Assembly: GCF_001563265.1 (NCBI RefSeq)
Contig: NZ_CP005083.1
Location: forward strand, 4,095,001-4,159,000
Direction: 5' to 3'
Source: Sphingobium sp. TKS
GTDB taxonomy: Bacteria; Pseudomonadota; Alphaproteobacteria; Sphingomonadales; Sphingomonadaceae
Length of the DNA stretch: 64,000 nucleotides
The notes under the pieces were generated by a model. That model was not told where the DNA came from and did no database searches. It was given only the letters and a program-made list of their open reading frames with translations. Of this stretch, positions 48,080 through 58,042 are shown in pieces (the first letter of the stretch is position 1; every line of letters starts with the position of its first letter). Made by a program: the position numbers and the translations under genes.

Positions 48080-48634
48080 TCAGAACGGTACTTCGTCATC
48101 CAGGTCATTGTCGAAATTCGGCCCGCCCGCGCTGCCGCGACCGCCACCCGAGGAGCGGCCGGAACCGCTGCCAGAGCCGCCGCCGCCGAAATCATCATAA
48201 TCACCGCCGCCAAAACCGCTCGATCCGCCGCTCCAGTCGCTGCCGCCCTGCGAGCGGCCACCACCGCCGAAGCCGCCGCCCGGTGCGCCGTCCAGCATGG
48301 TCAACACCGCGCCCGGCCCTTGCAGCACGACTTCGGTCGTGTAGCGGTCATTGCCCGACTGGTCCTGCCATTTGCGGGTGCGCAACTGGCCCTCCAGATA
48401 CACCTTGCTGCCCTTGCGCAGGAAGCGTTCGGCAACGCCAGCCAGGCCTTCGGAGAAGATCGAGACGCTATGCCATTCGGTGCGCTCCTTGCGCTCGCCC
48501 GAATTGCGGTCCTTCCAGCTTTCGGAGGTCGCGATCCGCAGGTTGCACACCTTGCCGCCATTCTGAAAGCTCTTCACTTCCGGGTCCGCGCCCAGATTGC
48601 CCACCAGAATGACCTTGTTGACCGAACCCGCCAT
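48080..48634 (-). CDS. ssb: Single-stranded DNA-binding protein
   Basis: A 184-residue protein. The OB fold occupies residues 1-115 ([60 protein letters not shown]). A glycine/serine-rich flexible linker follows, then the acidic tip DDEVPF that recruits partner proteins. GGAGG lies before the ATG. Confidence 0.97.
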   Translation of the reverse strand: MAGSVNKVILVGNLGADPEVKSFQNGGKVCNLRIATSESWKDRNSGERKERTEWHSVSIFSEGLAGVAERFLRKGSKVYLEGQLRTRKWQDQSGNDRYTTEVVLQGPGAVLTMLDGAPGGGFGGGGRSQGGSDWSGGSSGFGGGDYDDFGGGGSGSGSGRSSGGGRGSAGGPNFDNDLDDEVPF

Positions 48635-48692
48635 GTTTCCTCCGAAGCGTTAGCAGGCTCTTATAGCGGGCTGTTTCCGGAATGGAACCGGC

Positions 48693-49244
48693 TCAATGCG
48701 CCATCGCGCCAAGGGCCAGGCCTCCCGCGAGCAGCGCCAGCCAGGCAGCCGCGATCCGGGGAAGCCAGCGCACGCGGCCGATTCCGGCGCCGAGTCCCGC
48801 CCAAAGCAGGGCTGCGGCAATCACGGACAGAGCCAGGATCAGCAGATCGGACGCGAAGGCAGGGCGGGTTGCGGCGGGGAGGAGAACAAGGCCGATGATC
48901 AGCCCCTTGGGGTTGAGCAGGGTCGTGACGAACAGCTGCCGGGCGGTGATGTCGGCGGTTCCGCCGGTTGGCATGGCGGCGCGCCAGAGCTTGAGCGCCA
49001 GATGCAGAACCCAGATGGCGGCGCCGAGCTTGATCGCCTGCGAGAGCCAGCTTGCGATGCCATCCTTGCCCAGCATGGCGAGCGGGATCACCACGATCAA
49101 ATAGGCGCCGAGTTCCGCAGGGATCAGCGATGCCGCGCGGCGCAGACCCTTCTGCCCGCCCACCAGCGCCATCAGGCTGTTGGTGGGACCGGGGGTCAGC
49201 AGCAAGGCCCAGAGGGCGAATGTGAAGAGAAGGGGGCTGGCCAT
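48693..49244 (-). CDS. LysE family transporter
   Basis: A 183-residue membrane protein of the LysE superfamily, shorter than the copy at 43703. It has five or six helices and the motif LLTPGPTNSLMALVGGQKGLRRA near the N-terminus. Cargo is unknown. The gene lies on the minus strand between feoB and ssb. Confidence 0.85.
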   Translation of the reverse strand: MASPLLFTFALWALLLTPGPTNSLMALVGGQKGLRRAASLIPAELGAYLIVVIPLAMLGKDGIASWLSQAIKLGAAIWVLHLALKLWRAAMPTGGTADITARQLFVTTLLNPKGLIIGLVLLPAATRPAFASDLLILALSVIAAALLWAGLGAGIGRVRWLPRIAAAWLALLAGGLALGAMAH

Positions 49245-49298
49245 GACCGGCGGGCTAGGCTTTTTTGGTTCGCCTCGCCTTGACCGGGCGCAAAATTC

Positions 49299-51161
49299 TC
49301 AACCCAGCCCGATGGCGGTCGCGGTCCAATAAGTGAGGCCCGCCGCGACATAGGCCAGCACGAACAGATAGCCGATCATGAACAGCGGCCATTTCCAGCC
49401 ATTGGTTTCCCGCTTCGTCACGGCGATGGTCGAGATGCATTGCGGCGCGAACACGAACCAGGCGAGGAAGGCGAGTGCGGTCGGCAGCGGCCACTTATCC
49501 TTCAGCCGGTCGCCCAGGCTGCGTTCCAACTTCGCCTCATCCTCGTCCGCGTCGAGCGAATAGACGGTGGCGAGGGCTGAAACGGCGACTTCTCGCGCCG
49601 CCATGGCGGGGATCAGGGCCAGCGAAATGTCGCGGTTGAAGCCGATCGGCTCCAGCACGAGGTTGAGGCCGTTGGCGACGCGGCCCGCAATCGAATAATT
49701 GACCTGGCTGACGCCGCTATTCTCCGGCGCCTTGGGGAAGCTGAGCAACACCCAGAGGATCACGGTCGAGGTGAAGATGATCGTGCCCGCGCGCTTGAGG
49801 AAAATCACCGCGCGCTGCCACAGGCCGAGCAATATGTCCTGCGACCGGGGCCATTGATATTTGGGCATCTCCATCAGGAAACCGCCGCTGGCGCCCTTGG
49901 TGACGGTCCGGCGCAGGACCAGCGCGGCCAGCATCGCGCCGACGATGCCGGAAATATAGAGGAAGAAGAGGACCAGCCCTTGCAGGCCGATGCCGAGCGC
50001 CACGGTGCGCGCCGGGATGAAGGCGCCGATGATCACCGCATAGACCGGCAGCCGCGCCGAGCAGGTCATCAGCGGCGCGATCAATATGGTGGTCAGCCGA
50101 TCCTTCGGGTCCGCGATGGTGCGGGTCGCCATGATCCCCGGCACCGCGCAGGCGAAGGAGGAGAGCAGCGGGATGAAGGCGCGGCCCGAAAGGCCGACCT
50201 TCGCCATGATGCCATCCATCAGGAAGGCGGCGCGGACCATATAGCCGGTCGCCTCCAGCATCAGGATGAAGAAGAAGAGGATCAGGATCTGCGGCAGGAA
50301 CACGATGACCGATCCGACGCCGTTCAGCACGCCGTCGACCAGGAAGGAGCGCAGCAGTCCGCCGGGCAGTGCCGCCATCACGGCATCGCTGGCGCTGGCG
50401 ACAAAGCCCTCGATCATGGCGATCGGTGCTTCGGACCAGGCGTAAACCGCCTGGAACATGATGAAGAGCAGGGCGAGCAGCAGGATCAGCCCCGCTACCG
50501 GATGGAGCGCCACCCGGTCGACCGCGGCGGTCAGGCGGCGGGAGGGGGTTTCACGCACGATGGCGGCGCGGGCGATGCGGCGCGCTTCCTGGCGCAGGCC
50601 GTCGAAATCGCGTTGTTCGCCTGAAGCGCGGACCCTGCCTACGCTGCCGTCGAGCATCGATTCCAGTTCTGTACGCAGATGGTCCAAGCCACGCTTGCGG
50701 ACCGCGACGGTGGAGATCACCGGCACGCCCAGCTCGCGGGAGAGGATATTGGCGTCCAGCTCCAGCCCGTCACGGGTGGCGAGGTCGACCATGTTGAGCG
50801 CCACGATGGTCGGCAGGCCGAGTCCGATCAGTTCCAGCGCGAAGCGGAGATGATTGTCGAGATTGGAGGCGTCGACCACCACCACCAGTGCATCGGGCAG
50901 GCGTTCGCCCGCCTGCTTGCCCAATATGACGTCCCGCGTCACCTGTTCGTCGGGGCTGGTGGGGTTGAGGCTGTAGGTGCCGGGCAGGTCGACCAGTTCG
51001 ATCGGGCGGCCATCGGACAGGGAAAAGCGGCCCGCCTTGCGCTCCACGGTGACGCCGGGATAATTGCCCAGCTTCTGGCGGGCGCCGGTCAGCGCGTTGA
51101 ACAGGGCGCTCTTGCCAGCGTTGGGATTGCCGACCAGCGCGATCAGCGGCAGGCCGGTCAT
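49299..51161 (-). CDS. feoB: Ferrous iron transporter B
   Basis: A 620-residue inner membrane Fe(II) transporter. The N-terminal G-domain has G1 GNPNAGKSALFN, the region G3 DLPGTYSL and G4 NMVD. The membrane part has the two Gate motifs, around PGIMATRTI and CSARLPVYAVIIGAF. ATG 51161 overlaps the feoA stop (ATGA); the longer frame to 51326 lies inside feoA. It ends close to a LysE gene on the same strand. Confidence 0.95.
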   Translation of the reverse strand: MTGLPLIALVGNPNAGKSALFNALTGARQKLGNYPGVTVERKAGRFSLSDGRPIELVDLPGTYSLNPTSPDEQVTRDVILGKQAGERLPDALVVVVDASNLDNHLRFALELIGLGLPTIVALNMVDLATRDGLELDANILSRELGVPVISTVAVRKRGLDHLRTELESMLDGSVGRVRASGEQRDFDGLRQEARRIARAAIVRETPSRRLTAAVDRVALHPVAGLILLLALLFIMFQAVYAWSEAPIAMIEGFVASASDAVMAALPGGLLRSFLVDGVLNGVGSVIVFLPQILILFFFILMLEATGYMVRAAFLMDGIMAKVGLSGRAFIPLLSSFACAVPGIMATRTIADPKDRLTTILIAPLMTCSARLPVYAVIIGAFIPARTVALGIGLQGLVLFFLYISGIVGAMLAALVLRRTVTKGASGGFLMEMPKYQWPRSQDILLGLWQRAVIFLKRAGTIIFTSTVILWVLLSFPKAPENSGVSQVNYSIAGRVANGLNLVLEPIGFNRDISLALIPAMAAREVAVSALATVYSLDADEDEAKLERSLGDRLKDKWPLPTALAFLAWFVFAPQCISTIAVTKRETNGWKWPLFMIGYLFVLAYVAAGLTYWTATAIGLG

Positions 51162-51448
51162 GCGCCTTTTTCCGTCGCGATGTCGTCCTGCGGCCCGGTG
51201 CGGACCGTGATGGCGGCGGCATGGTTGCGGCGCATGGCGATGGTCATGCGGCCGACCTTGCAGGCGATGGGGCCACGGCCCAGCAGGCCGCCATGGTGCA
51301 GCGCCTCCACGCTGGCGCCTTCGCACAGGCCGAATTCCCGCAATCTCTGCCCGTCGGATGCGGACAAGGCTTTCCAGTCGATCAGGTCCACATAAGCGGG
51401 TTGGCGCAACGGCAGTTCGGTCAGGCGCAAGGGTAAGGCACTCGTCAT
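51158..51448 (-). CDS. feoA: Ferrous iron transport protein A
   Basis: A 96-residue SH3-like protein that supports FeoB. The pattern CEGASVEALHHGGLLGRGPIACKVGRMTIAMRRNHAAAI fits FeoA. It is the first gene of feoAB. The possible Fur site 8 bases before the start (51456-51470) suggests iron repression. Confidence 0.93.
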   Translation of the reverse strand: MTSALPLRLTELPLRQPAYVDLIDWKALSASDGQRLREFGLCEGASVEALHHGGLLGRGPIACKVGRMTIAMRRNHAAAITVRTGPQDDIATEKGA

Positions 51449-51455
51449 TTACTTC

Positions 51456-51470
51456 TGCGAGTGACTATCA
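51456..51470 (-). promoter_or_regulatory. Possible Fur box before feoA
   Basis: On the minus strand TGATAGT-C-ACTCGCA is a 7-1-7 dyad with 5 of 7 matching pairs and partial likeness to the Fur consensus. It lies 8-22 bases before the feoA ATG. This is inference from sequence and gene function. Confidence 0.4.
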
Positions 51471-51518
51471 ATACCGATTGGAAAAGGCCAGCGCGAATCG
51501 GCGCGGCGGCGCGGCAGA

Positions 51519-52184
51519 TTATATGGCGGGGTAACGCAGCCGCCCGATGAAGCGGGCGAAGCTCAGCCGTTCGCCGCCGCCTATGCCCTTCCACTGGGCC
51601 TTGGCGCGCTCGAACCGCATCACGCCCTCGATCCGCCGGGCCAGAAAAGCGCGGGTTTCCGTCCAATCCTCGCTCTCGTCATCGACGAAGACCAGCAGGG
51701 TCGCGGCATAAACGCCCGCCAGCGTCAGGCGCTTCGTATAGTGGTTGAGGTCGGTCGACTCGTCGCCTGCGGCGCGCCACATGCCGTCGGCGGCGCGCCA
51801 GCCGAGCTTGGCGGCGCGGGCGGCGTTGCGCGGCATGGCCAGGGTCGCCTGGGCCCGGCGCAGCGCTTCCCGGTCGCGCGCGAGCAGGGTGAGGCGGGTT
51901 TCGACAAGCGCGATGATGCGCTGGCGAATCGAGAGCGCGGCCAGCTTTTCCGGCGGCAGCGCTGCCAGCATCCGCGTGTCGATGCTTTCGAACCACGCAT
52001 CGATCATGTCCATCGCGCCGTCGGGGAAGGCCAGCGCGGCGATATCGGCATCGATGCCGCATTGCTCCGCCGCCATCGTCACGGCCTCCGGACGCCAGCC
52101 GTCGAAGGCGGCGTGACGGGGCAGGATCGGGGCAAGCGCGGCGCGGACTTCGTCCAGCGTCATGTCCTGGTGCGTCGGGGTCAT
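51519..52184 (-). CDS. COQ9 family protein
   Basis: A 221-residue helical protein related to the mitochondrial lipid-binding COQ9, which helps ubiquinone synthesis, and to its alphaproteobacterial relatives. The DIAALAFPDGAMDMIDAWF and YAATLLVFVDDESEDWTETRAFLARRI segments are family traits. No other ubiquinone gene is in the window. The gene is transcribed alone, 70 bases from feoA. Confidence 0.9.
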   Translation of the reverse strand: MTPTHQDMTLDEVRAALAPILPRHAAFDGWRPEAVTMAAEQCGIDADIAALAFPDGAMDMIDAWFESIDTRMLAALPPEKLAALSIRQRIIALVETRLTLLARDREALRRAQATLAMPRNAARAAKLGWRAADGMWRAAGDESTDLNHYTKRLTLAGVYAATLLVFVDDESEDWTETRAFLARRIEGVMRFERAKAQWKGIGGGERLSFARFIGRLRYPAI

Positions 52185-52371
52185 GACAGGCTATTAAGCC
52201 CGGCCGGGCAGGCGCACAAGCACCCGCGCCGATTAGCCGGAATCAGCGCGGGGAAAGCAAATCTTGCCCATCTTCTGCGGGAAGAGGGGTTGAAGCGGCC
52301 ATGGCGGCTTCCTAGTTGGCTTTGGCAGGCACATCCCGTTGCAATCTGCAACTTTGAAGAGGGAATATTTC

Positions 52372-53457
52372 ATGGCCAATCTGTTCGAACCGGTGCAGCT
52401 CGGCGCGATCCATGCGCCCAACCGCATGCTGATGGCGCCGTTGACCCGCGGCCGCGCAACCCGCGACCATGTGCCGACGCCGATCATGGCGGACTATTAT
52501 CGCCAGCGCGCTTCGGCGGGCCTGATCATCAGCGAGGCGACGGGCATTTCCCGGCAGGGGCTGGGCTGGCCCTATGCGCCGGGGCTTTGGTCGGATGAAC
52601 AGGCGGCGGCGTGGCAGCCGGTGACGGCGGCCGTGCATGAGGCGGGCGGACGGATCGTCGCGCAGCTCTGGCATATGGGCCGGGTGGTGCACAGCAGCGT
52701 GACCGGCGAACAGCCGGTGTCGGCCAGCGCCACCACCGGGCCTGGCGATGCCCACACCTATGCGGGCAAGCAGCCCTATGAACCGGCGCGGTCGTTGGCC
52801 ATCGAGGAAATTCCGGGCGTGATCGCGGACTATGTCCATGCCGCGCGTAACGCCATTGCAGCGGGTTTCGACGGCGTGCAGATCCATGCCGCGAACGGCT
52901 ATCTGATCGACCAGTTCCTGCGCGACGGCAGCAACCATCGGGACGATAGTTACGGTGGATCGATCGAGAACCGCGTACGCCTGCTGCGGGAGGTGACGCA
53001 GGCGGTGGCCGATGCCATAGGCGCCGATCGCGTTTCGGTACGCCTGTCGCCCAATGGGGACTCGCAGGGCGTCGACGACAGCAATCCTTCCGCGCTGTTC
53101 GCGGCGGCGGCGGAGGTATTGCAGCAGATCGGCATCGCCTTCCTCGAATTGCGCGAACCGGGACCGGACGGCACCTTCGGCCGGACCGACGTGCCGCGTC
53201 AGTCGCCTGTCATCCGCCGGCATTTTTCCGGGCCGCTGATCCTGAACAGCGACTATGACCTGGAACGGGCGCAGCAGGATCTGGACAGCGGTTTGGCGGA
53301 TGGGGTGAGTTTTGGCCGCGCCTTCCTGGCCAATCCGGACCTGCCGAAGCGTCTGCAGATCGACGCGCCGCTCAACAGCCCGAACATGGCGACGCTCTAT
53401 AGCCAGGGTGCCGAGGGCTATGTCGATTATCCGGCGTTGGAGGAAGCGGCCGCCTGA
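52372..53457 (+). CDS. Old Yellow Enzyme family alkene reductase
   Basis: A 361-residue FMN-dependent ene-reductase (NemA/OYE type) that reduces activated C=C bonds of enones or nitro compounds with NADPH. Typical segments are LFEPVQLGAIHAPNRMLMAPLTR, GRIVAQLWHMGR, GFDGVQIHAANGYLIDQFLRDGSNHRDDSYGGS and FGRAFLANPDLP. The catalytic HxxN-type residues sit in QIHAAN. ATG 52372 has GAAGAGGG upstream. Confidence 0.94.
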   Translation: MANLFEPVQLGAIHAPNRMLMAPLTRGRATRDHVPTPIMADYYRQRASAGLIISEATGISRQGLGWPYAPGLWSDEQAAAWQPVTAAVHEAGGRIVAQLWHMGRVVHSSVTGEQPVSASATTGPGDAHTYAGKQPYEPARSLAIEEIPGVIADYVHAARNAIAAGFDGVQIHAANGYLIDQFLRDGSNHRDDSYGGSIENRVRLLREVTQAVADAIGADRVSVRLSPNGDSQGVDDSNPSALFAAAAEVLQQIGIAFLELREPGPDGTFGRTDVPRQSPVIRRHFSGPLILNSDYDLERAQQDLDSGLADGVSFGRAFLANPDLPKRLQIDAPLNSPNMATLYSQGAEGYVDYPALEEAAA

Positions 53458-53502
53458 GGCGTGGTCTGGGCAGGGCGAACATTCATTCCGTTTGAGTGCA
53501 CC

Positions 53503-53526
53503 CTGCTCCTGCATTCGCAGGAGCAG
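53503..53526. repeat. REP-like hairpin CTGCTCCTGC-ATTC-GCAGGAGCAG
   Basis: A perfect 10-bp stem with a four-base loop in the 117-base gap between convergent genes (ene-reductase and heparinase II/III). It is the longest stem of the hairpin family in this window. Confidence 0.8.
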
Positions 53527-53574
53527 ATAAAATGCTTCGGCTGAATATTCACCCCAAACAGCCCTTCTGGCCGG

Positions 53575-55371
53575 TCAGCCCACCTTCTTGAAAAGCCAGC
53601 CTATGGAGGAGCCGCCGGGAAGCGCTTCGCTGGTGACCACCAACTGCCGCGTGCCGTGGGGACGGCCTTCGGCATCGGTCCAGAGGCTTTCCTCGATCGC
53701 CAGTTTTCCGGCATTGGCGCGGAATTGCCAGGTGGCGCCCGTGTCGATGCGCAGCAGCGCGCCCATGCCGTCGGCGGTGGACGTGGGTTCGACGCCCGGC
53801 GCCAGATGGAAACGGAGCTGGACCGGCAGCTTCACCGGCTTCCGCCTGCGGGCGGCGGGGGTCAGCATGTCCTCGCCCCGGACCTCCTTGCCGTCGCTGC
53901 TCATCATCAGCAGGCGGCGGTGGACATAGCCCATGCGGCGGACATAGCCGTCATGGGAAAGATCGAGGCGGCTGCCGCTTTCGCTTTCCTGACGGTTGAT
54001 CTCGACCTCGGTCACGCCCTTGCCCAGCGTGCCGTCGGGCAACAGGGCAGTGGAATTGCTGTCATCGAGCACCAAAGTGCTGTGCGCGGCGGTGGTGCGC
54101 AGACCCTGCGCCAGATCGCGGCCGATCCATGCGCCTACCTGCGCGGCGCCGCCGCAATTGATGACGAGCCGCTGCGGGCCGTCGCTGATCTCGATCGCGC
54201 CGGTGGAGGCGCAGCCCGCGTCGGCCAATTGCGCGACCGGCGGCGGGGCGGCGTCGATCTGGACCACTGTGCCGCCGGCGGCAAGGCGCTGATAGCCCCA
54301 CCCATTGGCCTGCCGCAGCGGACGGGCGCGCACGCGGCTGGCGCGGATCACGGCTTCGATGGTGGCGGGATCGATCGCGCCCGCGCCCTGCCAGTTGCCC
54401 AGACCCCCGTCGCCATGGGTGAGGCCGAGCAAAGCCGGAACCGCCTTGCCGAGCGCGTCCTTCAGGAAGGCCGGCGCCTGTTCGCGGCGCACCTCATAGA
54501 CTGCGGCGACCATGGTCAGCAGCATGATCGTTTCCAACTGGTCGAGCGGGGAACGGGAGATGATGCCGCCATCGGTGTGAAGGCCGCTGTCGAGCGCGCG
54601 CTTCAGGCCCGCTTCCCCGAACAGCTTGCGCGCTGCGCCGCCGGGCAGCAGCATCGACGCCGCGACGATGCCGCCCCAGGCGACAAGGCGAGGCAGGCCG
54701 ATATGCGCCTTGTCAGCGCCGCGATCGAGATGGCGGGCGGTGCGAGCGATGCAGTTCAGCACCAGCGAGCGGTAGACGAGGTCGCTGGACGACAGGATGA
54801 GCGGCGCATGGGCCGACCAGAAGAGCAGGCGCCACCCCGCATTGTCGGCGCGCCAGGCGGGTTCGCTGGGCGTCTCTGCATGGGCGTCGAGCCATTTGCG
54901 CATCACGCCTTCGGCCAGTGGCGCGGCCTGTTCGCGGGTGGCGACGGTGGCGAGATCGCGCAGCCAGTGAAAGCCGTGCAGATAATCGGTGAAGCCGGGC
55001 GACATACCGGAATTTTGGCCCGGATTGGCGAAATCCAATTTGCCCAAGGGCTGTTTCAGACCCCGGAACAGGAAATAGCCGGCCCGGATCGCCTGGCCCG
55101 CATGGGCGTTGCCGGGGATTTCGTCATCGGGAACGGCGAGCAGCTTGAGCGGATATTTGCCCTTCAAGCGGCGGCCGTGGATCGGCGTCTTCCAACTGAG
55201 CAGGTAGAAGCGGTTGGCGACGCGCTGGGCCAGCGAAAGCCCCTTGTCATCCGCGATTCGGATGAGCCGCTTGCCCTGTTCGATTCCGTCTTCCGGCCGG
55301 TCGGTTTCGGCCGCATTCCCCAAAGAATGAGGCGGGACGGATTGAGGGGAAAGGCGGCGGCGGTCGCTCAC
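53575..55371 (-). CDS. Heparinase II/III family protein
   Basis: A 598-residue protein of the heparinase II/III-like family (alginate/uronate lyase fold). The N-terminal half is an alpha/alpha barrel ([29 protein letters not shown]), and the C-terminal half a beta-rich domain with [15 protein letters not shown]. Sphingomonads carry this gene beside rpe and rsmB, and its true substrate there is unproven. It begins with GTG overlapping the rpe stop (GTGA). Confidence 0.88.
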   Translation of the reverse strand: MSDRRRLSPQSVPPHSLGNAAETDRPEDGIEQGKRLIRIADDKGLSLAQRVANRFYLLSWKTPIHGRRLKGKYPLKLLAVPDDEIPGNAHAGQAIRAGYFLFRGLKQPLGKLDFANPGQNSGMSPGFTDYLHGFHWLRDLATVATREQAAPLAEGVMRKWLDAHAETPSEPAWRADNAGWRLLFWSAHAPLILSSSDLVYRSLVLNCIARTARHLDRGADKAHIGLPRLVAWGGIVAASMLLPGGAARKLFGEAGLKRALDSGLHTDGGIISRSPLDQLETIMLLTMVAAVYEVRREQAPAFLKDALGKAVPALLGLTHGDGGLGNWQGAGAIDPATIEAVIRASRVRARPLRQANGWGYQRLAAGGTVVQIDAAPPPVAQLADAGCASTGAIEISDGPQRLVINCGGAAQVGAWIGRDLAQGLRTTAAHSTLVLDDSNSTALLPDGTLGKGVTEVEINRQESESGSRLDLSHDGYVRRMGYVHRRLLMMSSDGKEVRGEDMLTPAARRRKPVKLPVQLRFHLAPGVEPTSTADGMGALLRIDTGATWQFRANAGKLAIEESLWTDAEGRPHGTRQLVVTSEALPGGSSIGWLFKKVG

Positions 55372-56030
55372 CCGCCGCGCAGAGTCCGGATATTGCCGGC
55401 GTAGGCGGACGCCCCACCCCGGAAGGTCGCGGTGCCCGCCACCAGCACGTCGGCGCCCGCTTCGATGGCAAGGGGCGCGGTGGTGAAGTCGATGCCGCCA
55501 TCGACTTGCAGGCGGATGTCGCGGCCCGATTTCTCGATCATCTTGCGGATCGCCTCGATCTTGCGAAGCTGGTTGGTGATGAAGCTCTGGCCTCCGAAAC
55601 CGGGGTTGACGCTCATCACCAGGATCAGGTCGACGTCGTCGATGAGGTAATCCAGCATCTTGGCCGGGGTGCCGGGGTTCAGCACCACGCCCGCCTGCAC
55701 GCCCAGCGACTTGATATGCTGGACTGAGCGGTGGATGTGCGGCCCGGCTTCCGGATGGACGGTCAATATGTCAGCGCCCGCCTCGGCAAAGGCGTTCAGA
55801 TATTGGTCCACCGGGGAGATCATCAGGTGGACATCGAACGGCTTCTTCGTGTGCGGGCGCAGCGCCTTCACCACGCCGGGGCCGATGGTGATGTTAGGCA
55901 CGAAATGGCCGTCCATCACATCGATGTGAATCCAGTCGGCGCCGGCTTCGTCGATGGCGCGGACCTCCTCGCCCAGGCGGGCGAAATCGGCGGACAGGAT
56001 GGAGGGCGAGATCAGGATGGGGCTGGTCAT
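55368..56030 (-). CDS. rpe: Ribulose-phosphate 3-epimerase
   Basis: A 220-residue TIM-barrel enzyme that interconverts ribulose 5-phosphate and xylulose 5-phosphate. Conserved segments: [33 protein letters not shown] with metal-binding H and [14 protein letters not shown] and VDGGID. ATG 56030 is the family start; the frame upstream to 56240 is not coding. Confidence 0.97.
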   Translation of the reverse strand: MTSPILISPSILSADFARLGEEVRAIDEAGADWIHIDVMDGHFVPNITIGPGVVKALRPHTKKPFDVHLMISPVDQYLNAFAEAGADILTVHPEAGPHIHRSVQHIKSLGVQAGVVLNPGTPAKMLDYLIDDVDLILVMSVNPGFGGQSFITNQLRKIEAIRKMIEKSGRDIRLQVDGGIDFTTAPLAIEAGADVLVAGTATFRGGASAYAGNIRTLRGG

Positions 56031-56133
56031 TTGACCTTCGGCCTTAGCCTTGGCCGTGGTTAAGGGCAACGCCCGATTCGCGCTATCCACAGGCTTTTGA
56101 TGACGGGGATTTTGGCGGCTGTGGCGATGGTCT

Positions 56134-56658
56134 TCAGGACAGGACGAACAGCGTGGGGTCCAACCCCTTGGACGGGCCTGCGCCCTTGGGCAGGAATTGC
56201 TTAACGCCGTGTAAAGCAACCACTTGATTTTGCTTGACAATGGGAGCGGCGATCAGGCGCATGACGCATTCGCCGCCGTCCGCCGGGCGAATGTCGACGT
56301 CCAGCGTGAAGCCGCGCCGGTGGCGGATGGCATAGGCGCGGAGCTGCTCCATGGCGGCACAGCTTTCCGGCGCATAGAGCGACACGGCAAGCGGGCGCGG
56401 GACGAGCATGCCCCGCTCCAGCCCGAAAATGTCGTAGACGCCGTCGGTCCAGTTCAGGCTGTTGTCGCTGAGCTCGCAGTGCCATAGACCCAGGCCACGC
56501 TCGGCCAGCGCCTCGTCGTCGCGGGCCAGCCGGTCGTCCAGCATGACCGGCGCCAGATGCTCGCGCAGGGCGTAGAGCGGCCAGCTATGGTTCAGGGGAA
56601 GAGGCTCGGTCGGGCGCAAAGCGGGTCTTTCCTGGAGCGGCTCGGACAACAACGGCAC
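56134..56658 (-). CDS. PAS-domain protein
   Basis: A 174-residue protein with one PAS-like fold around residues 50-155 ([30 protein letters not shown], then [32 protein letters not shown]). No kinase, GGDEF or HTH domain is attached, so it is probably a partner or sensor for another protein. It lies between rsmB and rpe on the same strand. Its ligand is unknown. Confidence 0.8.
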   Translation of the reverse strand: MPLLSEPLQERPALRPTEPLPLNHSWPLYALREHLAPVMLDDRLARDDEALAERGLGLWHCELSDNSLNWTDGVYDIFGLERGMLVPRPLAVSLYAPESCAAMEQLRAYAIRHRRGFTLDVDIRPADGGECVMRLIAAPIVKQNQVVALHGVKQFLPKGAGPSKGLDPTLFVLS

Positions 56659-56687
56659 GGTCTGATCGCACCATAATGGATGCTTGG

Positions 56688-57977
56688 TTAAGGCTTAGTG
56701 GATCGCACGAGCCGCGCAATGAAAAAGCCGTCCGTGCCGCCCCGGTCCGTCAGCGTGTCGGGCAAGGTGCGGACCCAGCCTTGCGCCGTGGGAGTGATGC
56801 CGTCGGGCAGTTCGGCGGGGTCGGCGGGGCGTGAAGTGAAATCGGGATGGGCGTTCAGGAATTGCGCGACCTGTTCCTCGCCCTCGGCCTGTTCGAGCGA
56901 GCAGGTGGCGTAGATCAGCGTGCCGCCGGGCTTCAGCCAGTCGGCGGCGCGGGCGAGCAGTTCGGTCTGGAGCTCGGCCAGCTCCGCGATCTGGCGCGGG
57001 CCGATGCGGTGCAGCACGTCAGGATGGCGGCGGTAGATGCCGGTGGCGGTGCAGGGGGCGTCCAGCAGGATGGCGTCGGCTGGGCTGTCCGGGGTCCAAG
57101 TGCGCAGATCTGCTTGCATGACCTCGGCAGACAGGCCGGTGCGGGCGAGGTTTTCCCGGAGGCGATCAAGGCGCTTTTTCGACTGGTCGACGGCGGTGAC
57201 GCGCCAGCCCGCGGTGGCAAGCTGCATGGTCTTGCCGCCGGGGGCGGCGCAGAGATCGAGGATGTGGCGGCCTTCACCCTTGCCGAACAGGCGGGCGGGG
57301 ATGGAGGCGGCGAGATCCTGCACCCACCAGGCGCCCTCGGTGAAGCCGGGAAGGTCGGGGATATTGGCGCTTTCCGGCAGGCGGACATGGCCGGGGGCAA
57401 AGCTTTGACCGCCCAGATCTTCGGTCCAGCGGGCGGTTTCGCCGGCGTCGCGCAGGCTGAGGTCGATGGGCGGACGTTGGGCATAGGCTCCGGCGGCGGC
57501 TTGCGGCATGGCGTCGCCCCATTGCCCGGCCCAGCGGCTGGCGACCTCGGGCGGGAGGGCCGGGGGCGAAGGCAGCGTCGGGTTGGCGCGGGTCAGCGTG
57601 CCGAAGACGCCGTGGACCAGCTTGCGCGGGCCGCCGTCGACCAGCGGCAGGGCGGTGGCGATGGCGGCATGAGGAGCCGTGCCAAGCGCGAGGACTTGAA
57701 TGAGGGCGATGCGCAGGACCATGCGCGCCTTGGCGTCATGCGGGAGCGGCTGGCGCGTGGCGCTGTCGATCAGGGCGTCGAGATCAGGCAGGTGGCGCAG
57801 CGTTTCGGCGGCAATGGCATGGACAAGGGCGCGGTCGGCCGGGGCCAGTCCCTGGGCGGCGCCGTGCAGGGCGAGTTCGAGCGGATCGCCCCGGCGCAGC
57901 ACAGCATCGAGCAGGCGGAGCGCGGCGCGGCGGGCGGGGAGGCCGGGGACGTCTTCGGGGCGGGGGGATTTTGCCAT
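56688..57977 (-). CDS. rsmB: 16S rRNA (cytosine-C5) methyltransferase RsmB
   Basis: A 429-residue Fmu/RsmB-type enzyme, which in Escherichia coli methylates C967 of 16S rRNA. A NusB-like RNA-binding domain (residues 1-140) precedes the Rossmann domain with LDLCAAPGGKTMQLA and the catalytic motif DAPCTATGIYRRHPD. The second catalytic cysteine is in YATCSLEQAEGEEQV. It is first in the run rsmB-PAS-rpe-heparinase II/III. Confidence 0.94.
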   Translation of the reverse strand: MAKSPRPEDVPGLPARRAALRLLDAVLRRGDPLELALHGAAQGLAPADRALVHAIAAETLRHLPDLDALIDSATRQPLPHDAKARMVLRIALIQVLALGTAPHAAIATALPLVDGGPRKLVHGVFGTLTRANPTLPSPPALPPEVASRWAGQWGDAMPQAAAGAYAQRPPIDLSLRDAGETARWTEDLGGQSFAPGHVRLPESANIPDLPGFTEGAWWVQDLAASIPARLFGKGEGRHILDLCAAPGGKTMQLATAGWRVTAVDQSKKRLDRLRENLARTGLSAEVMQADLRTWTPDSPADAILLDAPCTATGIYRRHPDVLHRIGPRQIAELAELQTELLARAADWLKPGGTLIYATCSLEQAEGEEQVAQFLNAHPDFTSRPADPAELPDGITPTAQGWVRTLPDTLTDRGGTDGFFIARLVRSTKP

Positions 57978-58042
57978 CGCTCGCGCCTAGGGCAAAATGC
58001 GCGGGAAAGTAAGTTTTGTTCGTTCAGGCCACGATCCGTCGT

